A stretch of 64,000 nucleotides of DNA from Athripsodes cinereus (GCA_947579605.1 OX388307.1:33271237-33335236); one strand, 5' to 3'. Positions 44,422 to 56,795 are shown, counted from the first letter of the stretch. Numbers and translations are program-made. The notes: generated by a model from the sequence alone, not told the origin.

Positions 44422-44612
44422 ATTATTAATTGTGTCGGTGCACATGTAGTAGAATTCCATAATAATGCAATTTGAAACAAGTGTTCCTTTCTACTATTGT
44501 TTGTTAATTCGCAGAGAGACGTGAGATTGATAATGACCTTATAAGTCGAAAGACGTCTCTCTGCGAATTAACAAACAATAGTAGAAAGGAACACTTGTTT
44601 CAAATTGCATTA
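44422..44612. mobile_element. Foldback MITE family FG with 60-bp perfect arms
   Basis: Arms 44463-44522 and 44553-44612 are exact reverse complements. The loop includes GATAATGACCTTATAAGTCG. The left lead-in GTGCACATGTAGTAGAATTC is shared with the copies at 10743 and 21655. TATCTTTGG at 44413-44421 and 44611-44619 may be a 9-bp target duplication; the downstream side is the start of a LINE-I tail. It has no coding capacity. Confidence 0.75.
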
Positions 44613-44725
44613 TCTTTGGGTTAGTTGGAAGATATCGCGTCCCTGCGATAAACTCGCCCATTGTGCAAAATTTTTACCTTTTATTTGTATCCATTTATTT
44701 TGTACAATAAAGTTTATTTTTATTT
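44613..44725 (+). repeat. LINE-I 3' tail
   Basis: GGGTTAGTTGGAAGATATCG, CTGCGATAAACTCGCCC and TTTTGTACAATAAAGTTTAT, as at 43611. The foldback appears to have landed at its 5' edge. Confidence 0.65.
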
Positions 44726-44861
44726 CATATATTATATAAGTTTATTTTAATATTTTATAGTTTTTGTTATTTAATGCTAAAAAGCAGATTTTCAGAGATT
44801 TTTATTTCGTTGCGCCTCGCTTGGTATACCTATTGGATTTGAAAAAAAACTTATTTATCAG

Positions 44862-45003
44862 GTTAGTTGGAAGACATCGCATTCTAGTGATAAACTCGCC
44901 CTCTGAACATTGAATTGTATAACTGATATTTTTATGATACTTTTTATTGATTTGAAATATTGTAACCGATGTACAGAGAATGATGAAATAAATATATAAA
45001 TAA
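44862..45003 (+). repeat. LINE-I/H 3' tail, diverged
   Basis: GGTTAGTTGGAAGACATCGC, GTGATAAACTCGCCCTC and ACCGATGTACAGAGAATGAT end in AAATAAATAT. It again joins the I-type head with the H-type end. Confidence 0.55.
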
Positions 45004-45240
45004 TACAGATTTACCAATAAGAGATGTACTTAAACTAGATTTTTTTAGTGATATCTACTGTCAGTACAGTTTTATAAATATTTTCTCTTAGCATTTTTTT
45101 CTGTTTGGTTTATTCTTGTACTAGAATGAACTAAAGTCATTGAAAAATATACTACTATTATATTTGTCTCCAAATAACGTTACATTTATGTAATGAAAGT
45201 GTGAAATAATATCAATTTATGAAATGTTCTCTATACAAGT

Positions 45241-45415
45241 AAAATGCGCGTACTAGGTCTTACACGACCAATGTAGCTCCACCCACACCTTCAGCTACGA
45301 TTCTGGTACACGCTGGGTCTACGTTGGTTTCTACGCCGGCACTTGTTCGTCCGTCAGCCGTTAGGCATGGCGCTTATGACGCTTTACATTTTCACACCGG
45401 TACAATACGGTTTAC
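45241..45415. other. GC-richer patch, unassigned
   Basis: CTTACACGACCAATGTAGCT, ACGCTGGGTCTACGTTGG and CCGTCAGCCGTTAGGCATGG stand out from the AT-rich flanks. One plus frame is open for about 60 codons (TTNVAPPTPSATILVHAG and on) and another for about 35. Neither shows a domain. It could be an exon or a MITE end. Confidence 0.25.
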
Positions 45416-47310
45416 CTTTAAATACAACTCACGTATGGTTACCTATGGTGAAAATATTTACAAAAAAGTGATCGACTTTCAATAAAGTGTCCATTCATAT
45501 ATAAATCCTAAATCTAATTCTAAAATAAGTGAAAAATTGTACTTTTTCAAAATATAAGTGAAAAAACTTTACGGAAAACTTAAGCAGGTTGAATATTTGC
45601 GTGTTTTATTAAAACTTTTGAATTTTAGTATTGATGATTTAATTGGAAAATGTTTCTTTAATATATAAAGACTAAACAGGTAAATGTTTTAATGAACACT
45701 TAAATTTATCTTCCAATATTATTTCTTAAAACTTTAACGATTTGCACAAATATATTAAAAAGTGGTTATTTGCTTAATTAAGTGTTTCAAATTATAATTG
45801 GTTATACTTTAACGTTCAACTTTTTCTCAACCACAATAAAATCGACTTAAGGTAAGTGCGTACATAATATTTAATGAAAAATATAATTAATAGAAAATTT
45901 AACAACGATTTTCGATTATATACATATAAATATGTGAGCACGTATTGATTAGGTACAAAATATTTAAAACATAAACATATTTTGCAGAAAAATACAAATT
46001 TATTAATATGTTTGAACAATATGAAAAAAAAAACATTTTTAGTTTATAGGCTCATAAACGGTAATAAAAAGAATTCGTTTATTTCAGCAGTTAGTTGATT
46101 GTAGATAACTGCCATTTCAATTTTCGTTCTACGGTATAACTTATCTCAAGATATTAAAAGTATTATAAGTAATTTAACAAATTTTTAATCACTCCCTGGA
46201 CATGGACGAGTCTAAAAATGTGGGCGTGTTTTCAATACACTAGAAAAAGAAAATGTACGTACTTAACATACTGTTTTATTAAAATTATTTCAAGTATTCT
46301 TTTAAAAATAATGAATACTTCTGTTTCAAGTTCTTTGGACAAATATAGTGTTTTATTTTGATACTGAATATAAATCATAAATTTGCATGTATTTTGAATA
46401 TTTTTATAATTATTTTTTTATAATATAAACATATACAGGTACAATTAAATTAAATATGTTCATAGCTGTGACAAACTCTTATTCTGCTGTTAATTTATTA
46501 ACGATAATTATGTTGCGTACGCATAAATTGGCGAACCTTTGTAAAGTATGTATGTATTTTGTTTGTATCAGCAATAAGTCATTATGAGATGAAATAATTT
46601 ATGTAATATTCCTTTAAGCGTCTTCTTTGAAATTACTACAAAGTAATGTGAGTGGGTTTGGTACCTACCTCTCTTAGCTCAGAGTACTCACCGTACAGCA
46701 TGCCCAATCATTACAGAGAGCTTTTCATTTTGATTCCTCTTGCGATTTAATTATAAACAAAGCCCAAAGGCATCTGAAACTCTAAATAAATATAGTTTCT
46801 CGGAATAAACACTAGTGCTGCTTACATGGAGTGGAACTAGTTATACAATATATTCATCATATAAAATAAAAAAAATATCACTTATTTGTAAACTGAAAAA
46901 AAAATATTAAAAAAAATCTTTTATGTTTGTGTAATAATGTTCAGTAGCGGGATATTTCGATCCTGAGATCTCTCGATGGAATGTCCAAGACTTTACCATT
47001 AGGTTATAAACTTGAAGTTTTGACCATTTGAATACTTTGTTTCAAACTATACCTACTAAAAATCAATTAATCTACTCCGTATATTTTTTGGATAAGGAAT
47101 ATATTCTGTTTATGATATGTTTCAAGATATGGTATACTAGTAGGCTATTCTACTTCAAGTCATTTTCTTGGAATATAAATACATTTTTCTTACTAATCTG
47201 TCTCTTCATCTTCTAAGGATATAATTGCTATCCAGTATTCCAGTCACATACTTAATGATTGAGTTACATAGTAAAACAAATATGAATAACTTTATTGATT
47301 AATAATATTC
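45416..47310. other. AT-rich non-coding stretch
   Basis: Nothing recognised. Confidence 0.5.
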
Positions 47311-47452
47311 GTCGGTAGCCTGGAGGTAAAGTTTGCGGTTCGATCCCAGGTGCCGGCAAACTCTTCTTTCACGACACAAGCTTTTAGCTTACTATGAAAG
47401 GTGTAGGTATAAGGTTGTATTTGGGTTTATAACACAAACCCAGATATGTCTT
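47311..47452 (+). repeat. SINE-B
   Basis: GTCGGTAGCCTGGAGGTAAA, GGTTCGATCCCAGGTGCCGG, CACAAGCTTTTAGC and TTGTATTTGGGTTTATAAC, ending CCCAGAT. Close to the copy at 20704. Confidence 0.8.
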
Positions 47453-48591
47453 CTATAAAACTTCAATGAACTTAAGGAAGTAATATAATATTAATATTTA
47501 CATCCTTATTTCCACGTACATGTCTCCCAGGAAATCTGAAAGGATACATAAAAGTTTTTATTATAATTTAACATGAGACTATGGATATAAAACGAGTATT
47601 TACTCTGTATGTAATTCGTATTCAAATTATATAAATTCTGAAATAAAAAAAAAAAGAAACAGTTTTACAATAACATTAAACATTATATTATGTTCAGAAG
47701 TTGTGCTCTTTATACGAGTGTAATACAGAGAAGAATGTATTTCCCCGTGGACTTGTATTAAATTATTTATCGTCAGGGAGTTCTCCAGATAACCTGTTGA
47801 AACCCTTGGCTGGCTGGCTGTATGGCTGTATGGTAGTACTGTTTGGAGGATGGTGAGGCGAATAGGGAGATAAAGAGGAATGGAATAACAAGGAAGGGAA
47901 TGGGAGTAATGCGTACAAAATAATACTATTATACCTAATATCAAACAATGCACATTGGAGTGAGCATTACACAGTTCAAGTATCAACACTATATTATCTA
48001 TATAACACAAAATACAAGATACCTATAACACTTCCGTATCAATATCCTTCTCATATACATGATTATTGAAGTAGACACTCTTCCAGTTTTCCATTAGACA
48101 TACCTAATGAAATATTTTAAATTATCGAGGTTTAGTTATTAGATTTGCGATATTTTAAGATTACAGTTATCTTGCCCCGCCTGTTTTCTGTCTCCGGTCT
48201 ACATTCAGGCTATTTATTACACATTCACAGTTTAATGATACGTCTAGCTTGTGACGTATAAATGATACGTAAATTATTATATAAGTAAATATGAGTTCAA
48301 TATGATATGATAAGAATGAAGTGTTCCAATTTATTGAAGAAAATATGCTTAACTTTATGATTTATGATTTTTTTTTGCCAGGTGTAATTTATTTTAATAA
48401 ACTTTGAATGTGGATCTTAGGTAACTTATTCAGAATGCATAAAAATATATAGTTGATACATATATTTTTTTTAGAAACGAGAAATTGATTATTTCTAATT
48501 ATTTTTACTTTGTTTGTTAGGTATTAGAATTTTATAATGAAATTATAAACAACTGTTTTTTCCACTACGTTAATTTTCATTGCGAGAAACA
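47453..48591. other. AT-rich non-coding stretch
   Basis: The frame at 47627-48010 (minus, 127 codons) has no recognisable domain. Nothing else. Confidence 0.45.
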
Positions 48592-48685
48592 TTTTTCGCC
48601 TTCCAAGGATATTGTCAATCAGTCATTGATAGTTAAGAGATTGACAATGCCCTTGAAAGACAAAAAACGTCTCTGTCAAAAAAAA
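48592..48685. mobile_element. Foldback MITE family FG, small
   Basis: AAGGATATTGTCAATC mirrors GATTGACAATGCCCTTG. AAAAAACGTCTCTGTC follows. Related to 32855. Confidence 0.5.
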
Positions 48686-48965
48686 ATTGCATAGTGAAAA
48701 AAAATGTTTGCTTTTAATTTCATGACATCAAATTATTCGTCTTTTCAAGCCACATCTGCCGATGACATAATCTGTGCACTGCGAGATCCATGGAAAAAAA
48801 ACTGAGAAATATTTCGTGCTGCTTTTTCTTGAATTATTCGTGAAAGTCACATATATTTAAAAATTATTCGGTAATTTTTTCAAATCAGGTTTAGACATTT
48901 AATACAGTAACGAATCAGACACATGTCATCCAGCAAAACAGATTTGTTTTGATCTTCTGTAAAAT

Positions 48966-49047
48966 AACATCCTATACGCATTTATCGAGATTTTACAGAA
49001 TTTGTTTTGATCTTCTGTAAAATCTTGATAAATGCGTATAGGATGTT
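48966..49047. repeat. 35-bp-arm palindrome with embedded direct repeat
   Basis: Arms 48966-49000 and 49013-49047 are inverted copies with one mismatch (CATCCTATACGCATTTATC mirrored). TTTGTTTTGATCTTCTGTAA occurs twice, at about 48942 and 49001, as a direct repeat with a 59-bp offset. Confidence 0.7.
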
Positions 49048-50693
49048 TCATGAATCCACCGACGTTATTGAAAATGTCTGACTTATAAGTTGCTTGACTA
49101 AAGTGAATCATAGTTTTAAAGACAGAAATTGAAAACGTTTTACGCTTTTATGTAATTGAGTACAAATGAGAAACAGGTACATATCTCATGGGTGTCTATA
49201 GGTTTTAAGCCCAAATCTTAACGTTTACTAAATTTAAATAGACTGCATAATTTGACATACTATTTTTTTATTATTTTTTTAAATTTACATTATCTTTTTC
49301 AAGTTCATTTCATAAAAAAAATGTTCAGCATTCAATAAAAAATATAATATAATTTAACTGAGCACTTATAACTGCAAAATATTTCTCGAATATTACTATT
49401 ACAAAATACTTTCATTTTGCCATTCCGTTTAATTTAGTTGAATGGAAAGGTCCTGGACAATAATAATAAATAAACTTAATGAAAATGAGCCCCCGATAAA
49501 ACATGAATCTATTAATTTTGGTTACTTTCAATGTAGTCCCATGAAGGTATATTAATTGTACGTGTAACTTTAACATAAAGAGAACCAACCCAATCTCATA
49601 ATATAATTATTTTACACGAAATAAAGACATGAATTAACGTACAAGGATGGTTGGAGTTTAATTAGGGAGATAATGTACTGGTTTTTAACTACAAAATTTA
49701 AAACATTTCATTCATATTGAACACATTAATATTATTGTGTGATTGAGATTTAAGTGTATGTAAGAATGCAATCAATCCAAATTATAAATAATACTTCTTA
49801 GTTGAATAAAATGAAAATGTAGCGACACATCAGCAAAAAGCTCTGGTAAAATAAAATTAGTTAAATGGAGTTAGATTGGAAGCAGAAGCAAAATATTAAC
49901 TATGACTCATGTAGAAGGTAATGTAGGAGGTAATGTTATCAAATTAAAAAGCCATCAAAAAATACTGAGTTGTCAAATGAATTCGCCTCCGTGGCAATTG
50001 CTTATTCTACATAAAAGTAAATATGATCATAAAATATGCGCAGTACTAGATAAGTTCACACTATTCATAGGATAAATCTAAATGGGAAGACTTTATAATA
50101 TTGTAGATGCGACAATGAATAGGTTATGTTAAATGATTTGGAAAATTCATGAAAATATACTGAGACAAAATACTGAGATTTCTTCGATCTTTCATTAAGA
50201 CAATACAATTTCTTGATCTTAGCTGTTTTAATGGATGCGTAAAACCACTTTCATGTATTGTGTTTTATGTTTTATTTTAGTAGTTGTTGAGTCTCCCGTA
50301 AGTGTTGTAAGGTTATTATGTATTAAAAGTATTAAGGCAACTTCGTGTTATCACGGGAAATAGAAAACAAATAATCTGCAAAGGAAACAGAAAGGAAAGG
50401 GACCAAATGTTATGGATTATTTATTATTCGCGAATATTACTTTCTATTATAATATATGTATCTATAGAACATTACAATTACTAAATACAGAAAGCATTGC
50501 TTGAACATGTACATTCTCAAGGGAATATATTCATATAGTATTTGTATTATTTGTAACTCAGAAAAAAAAACAAAAAAATTTGTAACTCAGAAAAAAAACA
50601 AGAAAAAACAAATCGAAGGGTAAAAAAGCTTGGAGTATTTATATTGATTTTAAGATGTTAACATTTTAAGGCTTTTTAAAATTTATTGTGTTA
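49048..50693. other. AT-rich non-coding stretch
   Basis: An A-rich near-duplicate (TTGTAACTCAGAAAAAAA) occurs twice at about 50549-50600. Otherwise nothing. Confidence 0.45.
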
Positions 50694-50830
50694 TTTAGCA
50701 ATGAGATCTGCCACCCGTACCGTATGTTTAATTTTTGTTGACATGAAGAGGACGATTTGCATGTTTTTTATTCGCAGCTTTTAAGCTGGCTACCCAACTT
50801 GTAGGACATGCAGTGATGGTGTACTAGTAC
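50694..50830 (+). repeat. SINE-C, diverged
   Basis: GCAATGAGATCTGCCACCC, GACATGAAGAGGACGATTTG and AACTTGTAGGACATGCAGTG match SINE-C with many substitutions, so this is an old copy. Confidence 0.7.
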
Positions 50831-51112
50831 TAAGACTTATAAATAAATATTAAAAGTAGGTTTATCGCATTGGTCTTCAGCTGTAATGATCCTTATTGTC
50901 AGTAATCATATTAAAAAATATGTCTAAGCAAAGCTACAGTTGTTGCATATAATAAGGAGCAACAAATCCTTCACCTTTCTTTACGGTTTGATTCTAAGAT
51001 GACAATGATGAATTCTGCAAATCAATTTTCTTATAACGTTGCCATGATTATTTCATTTTTCATAAGTAACGCCTAAGTTTTCTTCATAACTATACCATAC
51101 AAATAGCGCATT

Positions 51113-51215
51113 GTCATTTGCCGACTTACTTTCTCTTTACAACACAAGCATATTGCTTACAGTGAGGGTATCTGGGTATATTTAGATTTATATCAAATCC
51201 AGATTCATCCTCAAT
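51113..51215 (+). repeat. SINE-B, diverged and headless
   Basis: TTTGCCGACTTACTTTCTCT, CACAAGCATATTGCTTACAG and ATCAAATCCAGATTCATCC align with the SINE-B body. The tRNA-like head is missing. A 131-codon minus frame (51126-51521) overlaps it and is not credited. Confidence 0.55.
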
Positions 51216-51690
51216 ATGTAGCACATTGGAACTATCCTTACCTTTTATATCTATTGAATAAAATAAGAAATGCAAGTTGTGTTCTTTCAATGTAGTTAAT
51301 GGAATGTAATTGATACTTATGGGTTTTCTGCTCAACCTTTTAGAAGACCGTTGGATAAATATATCTTTGTATAATATGTGGATATATAAAGATTCCGTGA
51401 TATCAATTTTGGGTATAATCATGCGTATTAATGTTTGATGGTATTCGAGATAATAAGTTATTATTAGATATGTTTCTAACAATTTATATAAATGTGTACT
51501 TGAAAATAAACATTTTAGCATAAATTTTGCATGTATAAATATTTATATTTTTTTATAAGTATATGAGTGTATACCTGTGATTTTGAGTATACTTATATTG
51601 GAAACAAAGCCGTAAATGAATAAATAAATAAGCAAATCTTTATTTTTCAGAACTATAATGGATAGTTGTAACTTATTTTGATAGATTTAT
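51216..51690. other. AT-rich non-coding stretch
   Basis: Nothing recognised. Confidence 0.4.
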
Positions 51691-51870
51691 GTTAATATTT
51701 ATTTATTTATTTACTTAAATTCACGGCATAAGCCTATTACATGATAAAATACATTATACATAACATTTATAAATACAACAGTGACAAGTCTAACAAAATT
51801 ATATGTTATTAAATATAAAAAAAAACCAAATGACCAAACAGCAAACAGAGAACCAAATTTTATGTGGTAC
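51691..51870 (-). repeat. LINE-J 3' end, minus strand
   Basis: ATTTATTTATTTATTTAC then AAATTCACGGCATAAGCC is the inverse of GGC..TGCCGTGAA with an AAAT tail. Same family as 26950. Confidence 0.5.
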
Positions 51871-52004
51871 ATGCAATGAGAGACAATATTAATAACACAA
51901 TATACATATATAAATACATACAGACACACAAATACACATGAACACATAAAATATAAATATTTGAGTTATATATAAAATCCGGTATATTTCTTTACTACTG
52001 TTTT

Positions 52005-52172
52005 TTTAAATTGTTAGATGGAAGAAATTACTATAAAGTAATAATCTCGCCATTGCATATCATCACATTTTTTCTTGTTTTGTGTTTATTTGTGTTTAGT
52101 GTTAATATGACGTGGTTAGATGAAAGAAATCACTATAAAGTGATAATTTTGCCACTGTATATCATCACATAA
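52005..52172 (+). repeat. LINE-I-like tail, tandem pair
   Basis: TTAGATGGAAGAAATTACTA, then AAGTAATAATCTCGCCATTG and CATATCATCACA, is repeated about 95 bp later (TTAGATGAAAGAAATCAC, AGTGATAATTTTGCCACTG, TATATCATCACA). It resembles a diverged GGAAGA..GATAA..CGCC LINE tail. Confidence 0.5.
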
Positions 52173-53143
52173 AATCTATTGCATAATATATTTCAACTTA
52201 AAATAATGGATGAATATACTATTAAAACCAGCTAAAAATCATTTCAATTCGTTCGTTAGTTTTTTCACTTGAATCTATAAAGTTTATTGTATTATTTCTT
52301 ATAATTGGTTATAACTAACTATAGTTAGAGTTTTTTTTATAATCCAGGACTATCTTGTAATTTATGTGAGCCTGAGAGACAGAGGGACAGAGAAAGAGAA
52401 AGTTCTTGCAATTAATGATGAATATGTTATATCAAGACAAGTGTAGTATAATAATTACGAACGGGAAATAATTTGGAATGAGATATTATTTCAAACGAAG
52501 CGAAAATTCTTTAAAAGCACTCAAATGAAATTTGAGTAGTAGTAGAACGTTATTGTTCATATTACCACGAGTATAATACAAAATATTCACCATATCAAAA
52601 AATGTTATACTGTTTGTTTCGTATAGGTACAGTTTGGTTATATTATAGTAGGTATTTACTATATAGGAATTATTATGAAAACACAATTTGAAACAAAACA
52701 GGCTGAAACTGAGTATTTTGTAAACCACAAACCGATTGTCATCATAATGTTGACTTTACTAGTGATGTGTGTTGTATCATATAAAATCATATCGCGGGGG
52801 TGTGTGTTCGTTGTGATACCTACAATACCGCAATACTACTAGGTAAATTGTGATGCTGTGTGTCTCAGCTGTTATGCCGTACTGTATTGTACTGTGTTCA
52901 CGTATATGCTGATATTATATAAATGATAATATTATGTCATATGAACTATATGCACTAATACTTTAGGGACGTTAGACCGACACGAATAGCAAACCACAGC
53001 TCAGTATGAATTTAATTAATAACTCGGGATGCTTTTACTGTTTTCAAAGAGTATAATTACAATTGAATTAAAATGCTGTACTATTTCGACATTTTAATTA
53101 TGTCACTAAATTATTCTAACACAAAGAATAAGTCTCCTATTTT
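52173..53143. other. AT-rich non-coding stretch
   Basis: Nothing recognised. Confidence 0.45.
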
Positions 53144-53250
53144 GAGCTTCCGCTCTCATCATCAGGCTAGCGAAAAGTCACTTTTCGCCAGCCTGATGAT
53201 GAGAGCGGAAGCTCTTGAAAGCCGGCTCGCGTCCAATAAAAAGTCACCGT
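53144..53250 (+). ncRNA. Penelope-type foldback with hammerhead-like core
   Basis: A palindrome spans 53144-53214 (GAGCTTCCGCTCTCATCATC mirrored). The plus strand holds CTGATGA (53193-53199), T, stem II GAGAGC/GCTCTT with a GGAA tetraloop (53201-53216), GAAA (53217-53220), the self-complementary GCCGGC (53221-53226) and TC. Stem I pairs GC (53229-53230) with GC (53191-53192) and, after an internal loop, AAAAGT (53239-53244) with ACTTTT (53180-53185). This is a type I hammerhead layout with a loop-less stem III. No Penelope ORF is present. Confidence 0.55.
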
Positions 53251-53512
53251 GGATATATTATAAATAAGTGTTTTATTTATAATTAATTCAACATGAATTT
53301 CCACCAAGTACCGTCGGTTGAAAATATCAACTTGATCTATATGGCGTTTCGGCCATGGCGCCTCATGTGATTCGTAAGCAATTAGACAACTTTTCTATTT
53401 TCTACAAGAATGTTTGGTAATTGTTGTATCAGGAATTTAGATAAAAAATATATTAATAAAAAACACCGTTTGCTTTCACTTGATTCATTTTAAAAATATT
53501 TGTGATATATAG

Positions 53513-53690
53513 GTAGGTGTCGTTGGCTGGACGATTCCTAGTAGGTGAGATTGGCTGGAGGAAGTCGCCATACAGCGATGATTGAAGTCACCCGTGGTGA
53601 GAGGATTGATATGAGAAAAAAAGCATTAGAGTCAGATGAAGTTGGTGAACGTCGTCATATTAATGATTGATTGATTAATAGTATTGTTCT
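53513..53690 (+). repeat. SINE-A, degraded copy
   Basis: GATTCCTAGTAGGTGAGATT, GGCTGGAGGAAGTCGCC, AGCGATGATTGAAGTCACCC and GTTGGTGAACGTCG match the SINE-A copy at 2488. The A-box half is lost. It ends in (TGAT)n-like sequence. Confidence 0.7.
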
Positions 53691-54749
53691 CAGGTTGTGT
53701 GCAGGTAATGTATAAATTAAGTGAAAGTTAACAGTGTTTTTTAATCATATTATTTAATAATTTAATGATGTATTTTCATAGTTATTCCTTTTCGATTTGA
53801 ATTAAAAATAAAATATACATAGAACATTTCACAAATGCCGATATCTGATAAAAATACATTATTTGAGTAATAATTAACAATGTTTGTATCACTTTATATT
53901 AAAAGTAAATGGCTATTATGCTGTTTAGGTACTTGTGACATTTATCAAATAAACTGTTTTTACATTCAAGTTAAAATACATGTAAATGTCAACTCAACAA
54001 CATAAGTGATAAACACGCTAGAAATGTAATTAAGTCGCGAAATAAAAAGCTTTAGAAATTTTAAATATTCACAGTAGTGAGAACTTCAACAGCTACTTGT
54101 ATTTTTCATTCGTTCTGATTTAAAATGTTTTATATCTGTTCAACAAGAAATTAATGATTATTGTTGCAAAAATAATTCAAAGCTACAAAGTATATTGCAA
54201 CAATAAAACATAACAACACAATATACGAGCATATCTCATAACATAAGCAGTATATTTCTCTGCAGTAGGTATATAACGAATATAAATCAAACACATTATA
54301 TACTCAAAAACATAAATTTAATTAATGCAAATGAAACACAATCATAACGCAGATAATCTCATTGATTTGCAATATATTATACAACTAAAAAAATAGTATT
54401 TACTGACTGTTTATAAATACTGACTAAATGGCAGAGAAAGGGATCAAACCAATCTCAATCATCAGAACACAATCATATACACGTTTTGTGATTCTATATT
54501 GTTAATAGATTGTTAATAAAAATTCTGCGCCACACTTTGTTTGAACTTAAAAAGGGAATCCGCGAAATTTCCATACAAACCTATATAATATATATTATTT
54601 GAATAGTTTGTATCCACTATATATCACTGTGAAAAGTTATTCCCTACTACGAGTACCTACTTATGTATTGAAATTATAATTAGAGAAAAATAAAAAATAC
54701 TGTGTAATGCACACAGATAAAACTAATTGGGTTTTCATCTTTATAAAAT
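53691..54749. other. AT-rich non-coding stretch
   Basis: Nothing recognised. Confidence 0.45.
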
Positions 54750-55006
54750 CCGTGGAGCACCCGGTAAAGAATTGGTCTCCCACTCTTCTGCGTAAGTTTT
54801 CGAATGTTCTGTAAAAGGCAGGTGTTCGAAAAAATTAAGACATTTTAAATCTTAAATTCAGCGATGAGGTTTGCCACCCATCCTGAATGTCTTGATTTTA
54901 TATTGGCACGAAGAGGACAGTTTGCTTGTTTCTTACATGCAGCTGGTCTGCTGGCTACCCCACTTGTGGGATATGCCGTGATGGTATAACTAACTAACTA
55001 ACTAAC
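54750..55006 (+). repeat. SINE-C, near full length, (TAAC)n tail
   Basis: Very similar to the copy at 31842 from CCGTGGAGCACCCGGTAAAG to GATATGCCGTGATGGTATAA, followed by a TAAC run to 55006. Confidence 0.8.
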
Positions 55007-55047
55007 ATCTTTATATAATAAACTCAGGTGGTTATATAATAAATGCG

Positions 55048-55298
55048 CCGTGGTGCACCCGGCAAAGAATTGGTCTCCAACTCTTTTCTTGAAGTTATCG
55101 TGTGTCCTGTAAAAGGCAGGTGTACGAAAAATTAAGACATTTTACATCTCGAATTCAGTGTTGAGGTTTGCCACCCATCCTGAATTGTCACATTTTTGTT
55201 GGCACAGAGAAGACGGCTTGTATGTTTATTACATCCAGCTGGTCTGCTGGCTTCCCCACTTGTGGGATATGCCGTGATGGTGTAGTATTAGTAGTAGT
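55048..55298 (+). repeat. SINE-C, near full length, older
   Basis: CCGTGGTGCACCCGGCAAAG to GATATGCCGTGATGGTGTAG with a (TAG)n-like tail. It lies 40 bp downstream of another copy in the same orientation and is more diverged. Confidence 0.8.
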
Positions 55299-55896
55299 TA
55301 TATAATAAAACAACGCGATGTTTCTCCGAATACTTATTAGTTATTTGTCGCTATTTCAGTTACACGACTAAGTTTCCTATCGTTTCTGAGAGCACTTGCG
55401 GTGTTAATAAGTGAATAGAAGTTTCGCTTAATGGACAAGACGTCGAATTACAAACTATTGAGATAATATTGCATTACTTTGAATAGCATAAGCGAAGTAC
55501 TGATCATTATATAAATAGCAAATGGCAAGAAATTATGCCAATTAAAAATGTAATATTCTTACTCGTACTGAGTTAACATAATATCTAGGTACACTACGTT
55601 AGAGTACGTACAATATGTTACAGTATAACTATTTTGATAACATGCAGTGAATGTCTGTTTTACATACTAACTTCCTATTAGATAGTCACACAATCATCTA
55701 TCATCTTATGCCAATCTCTAATGGGAATAATAATTCTTTCTTAAATATTTTTGTTATCGTCGCTTTACATTTGATTGATCAAAAATAACTTGATTATAAT
55801 TATGTAATTCTATTCTATTCTATTTTTCTCAAGGCCATCCACTCGTTTGCGAGTGATTTAGTTAATTATGTAATTAGAATATTATTTGAAAATATC
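55299..55896. other. AT-rich non-coding stretch
   Basis: Nothing recognised. Confidence 0.45.
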
Positions 55897-56112
55897 CCTA
55901 TCTCTGTCCATACCCTCACGCCTTGTACTAGGTAGGAAAGACAGAGAGAACGAAACGCCATATTAATGTATACTTACATATTTTCTTCACTTTTATTCTC
56001 GTATATTACGCACGTCGATATCTTTTACTCAATTAGCGGCCTTCCTTGAGAATTTGATCCATGTGGTGAAGCTACGTAGTTCATGGACGTACGCGCTTCC
56101 TCACACCTTATG
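55897..56112 (-). pseudogene. RTE-like LINE C-terminus, minus strand, decayed
   Basis: On the minus strand: GVRKRVRP, stop, HMDQILKEGR and LSKRYRRA, then WRFVLSVFPT with the ending GGCGTGAGGGTATGG. Several stops and a lost CMRNC block. The sixth and oldest-looking copy of the family described at 5485. Confidence 0.7.
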
Positions 56113-56718
56113 TGATGATATGTAAAAAAATAATTGATATAATTATATGTAATAAAATAATTTATTACTGATTTCTGTGATTCTTACAGTCATCTTATCA
56201 TTAGTTTAAATATAAAAATAATGTCAATTTTTAGCACTACCCTTTTTCAATAAATAAAAAAAACATACATCTTATTTTTATAGGATAATAAATTGATTGA
56301 AATAATTGTAACACTTCATAATGTAGCATAAAAATATCACACAAATGTTTGAAAAGCTTTCTCTCACAAGAATACATTGATAGAAGAAAAGGTTAAAACA
56401 CGAATAGACTGCGGTGCTATCTTCTTGAGCGTTAATGATAAACAATTGATATGGGGTGGTTTTTGGCCGGTGATAAAAAAATTATCAAAAATATTTTTTC
56501 GTAATAATATTCGGTTAGTAATAATAATAATTAAAATATCTAAAAATCGTGCAAACTTCGTGAAACAACGACCCAAGGCAGGTACTGGACGTGATTCCAT
56601 GAATCACATGTGGTCACCATTCGTCGCCGTCTTTCGTGTCTCTCGCCAATCAACCCATAATGTTATGTTATAAGTCAGAGTGTGTGTTTGTTTGTATGTA
56701 CATTGTAATCTAGATGTA
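56113..56718. other. Unassigned stretch
   Basis: A 98-codon plus frame (56377-56673) shows no recognisable motif and is AT-biased in its first half. Nothing else. Confidence 0.35.
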
Positions 56719-56795
56719 AACGTTCCTGTAGGTAGGTATAATATCAAAGGTGATATGAAATACTACCTACACGAACGTAGATACCAACATACATA
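56719..56795. repeat. Imperfect inverted repeat
   Basis: AACGTTCCTGTAGGTAGGTA (about 56728-56747) pairs imperfectly with TACTACCTACACGAACGT (about 56761-56778). Outer GTATGTACA/ACATACATAC extend the symmetry. Confidence 0.5.

Noticed and set aside
51126..51521. 131-codon minus-strand gene
   Set aside because: It overlaps a diverged SINE-B and has no recognisable domain.
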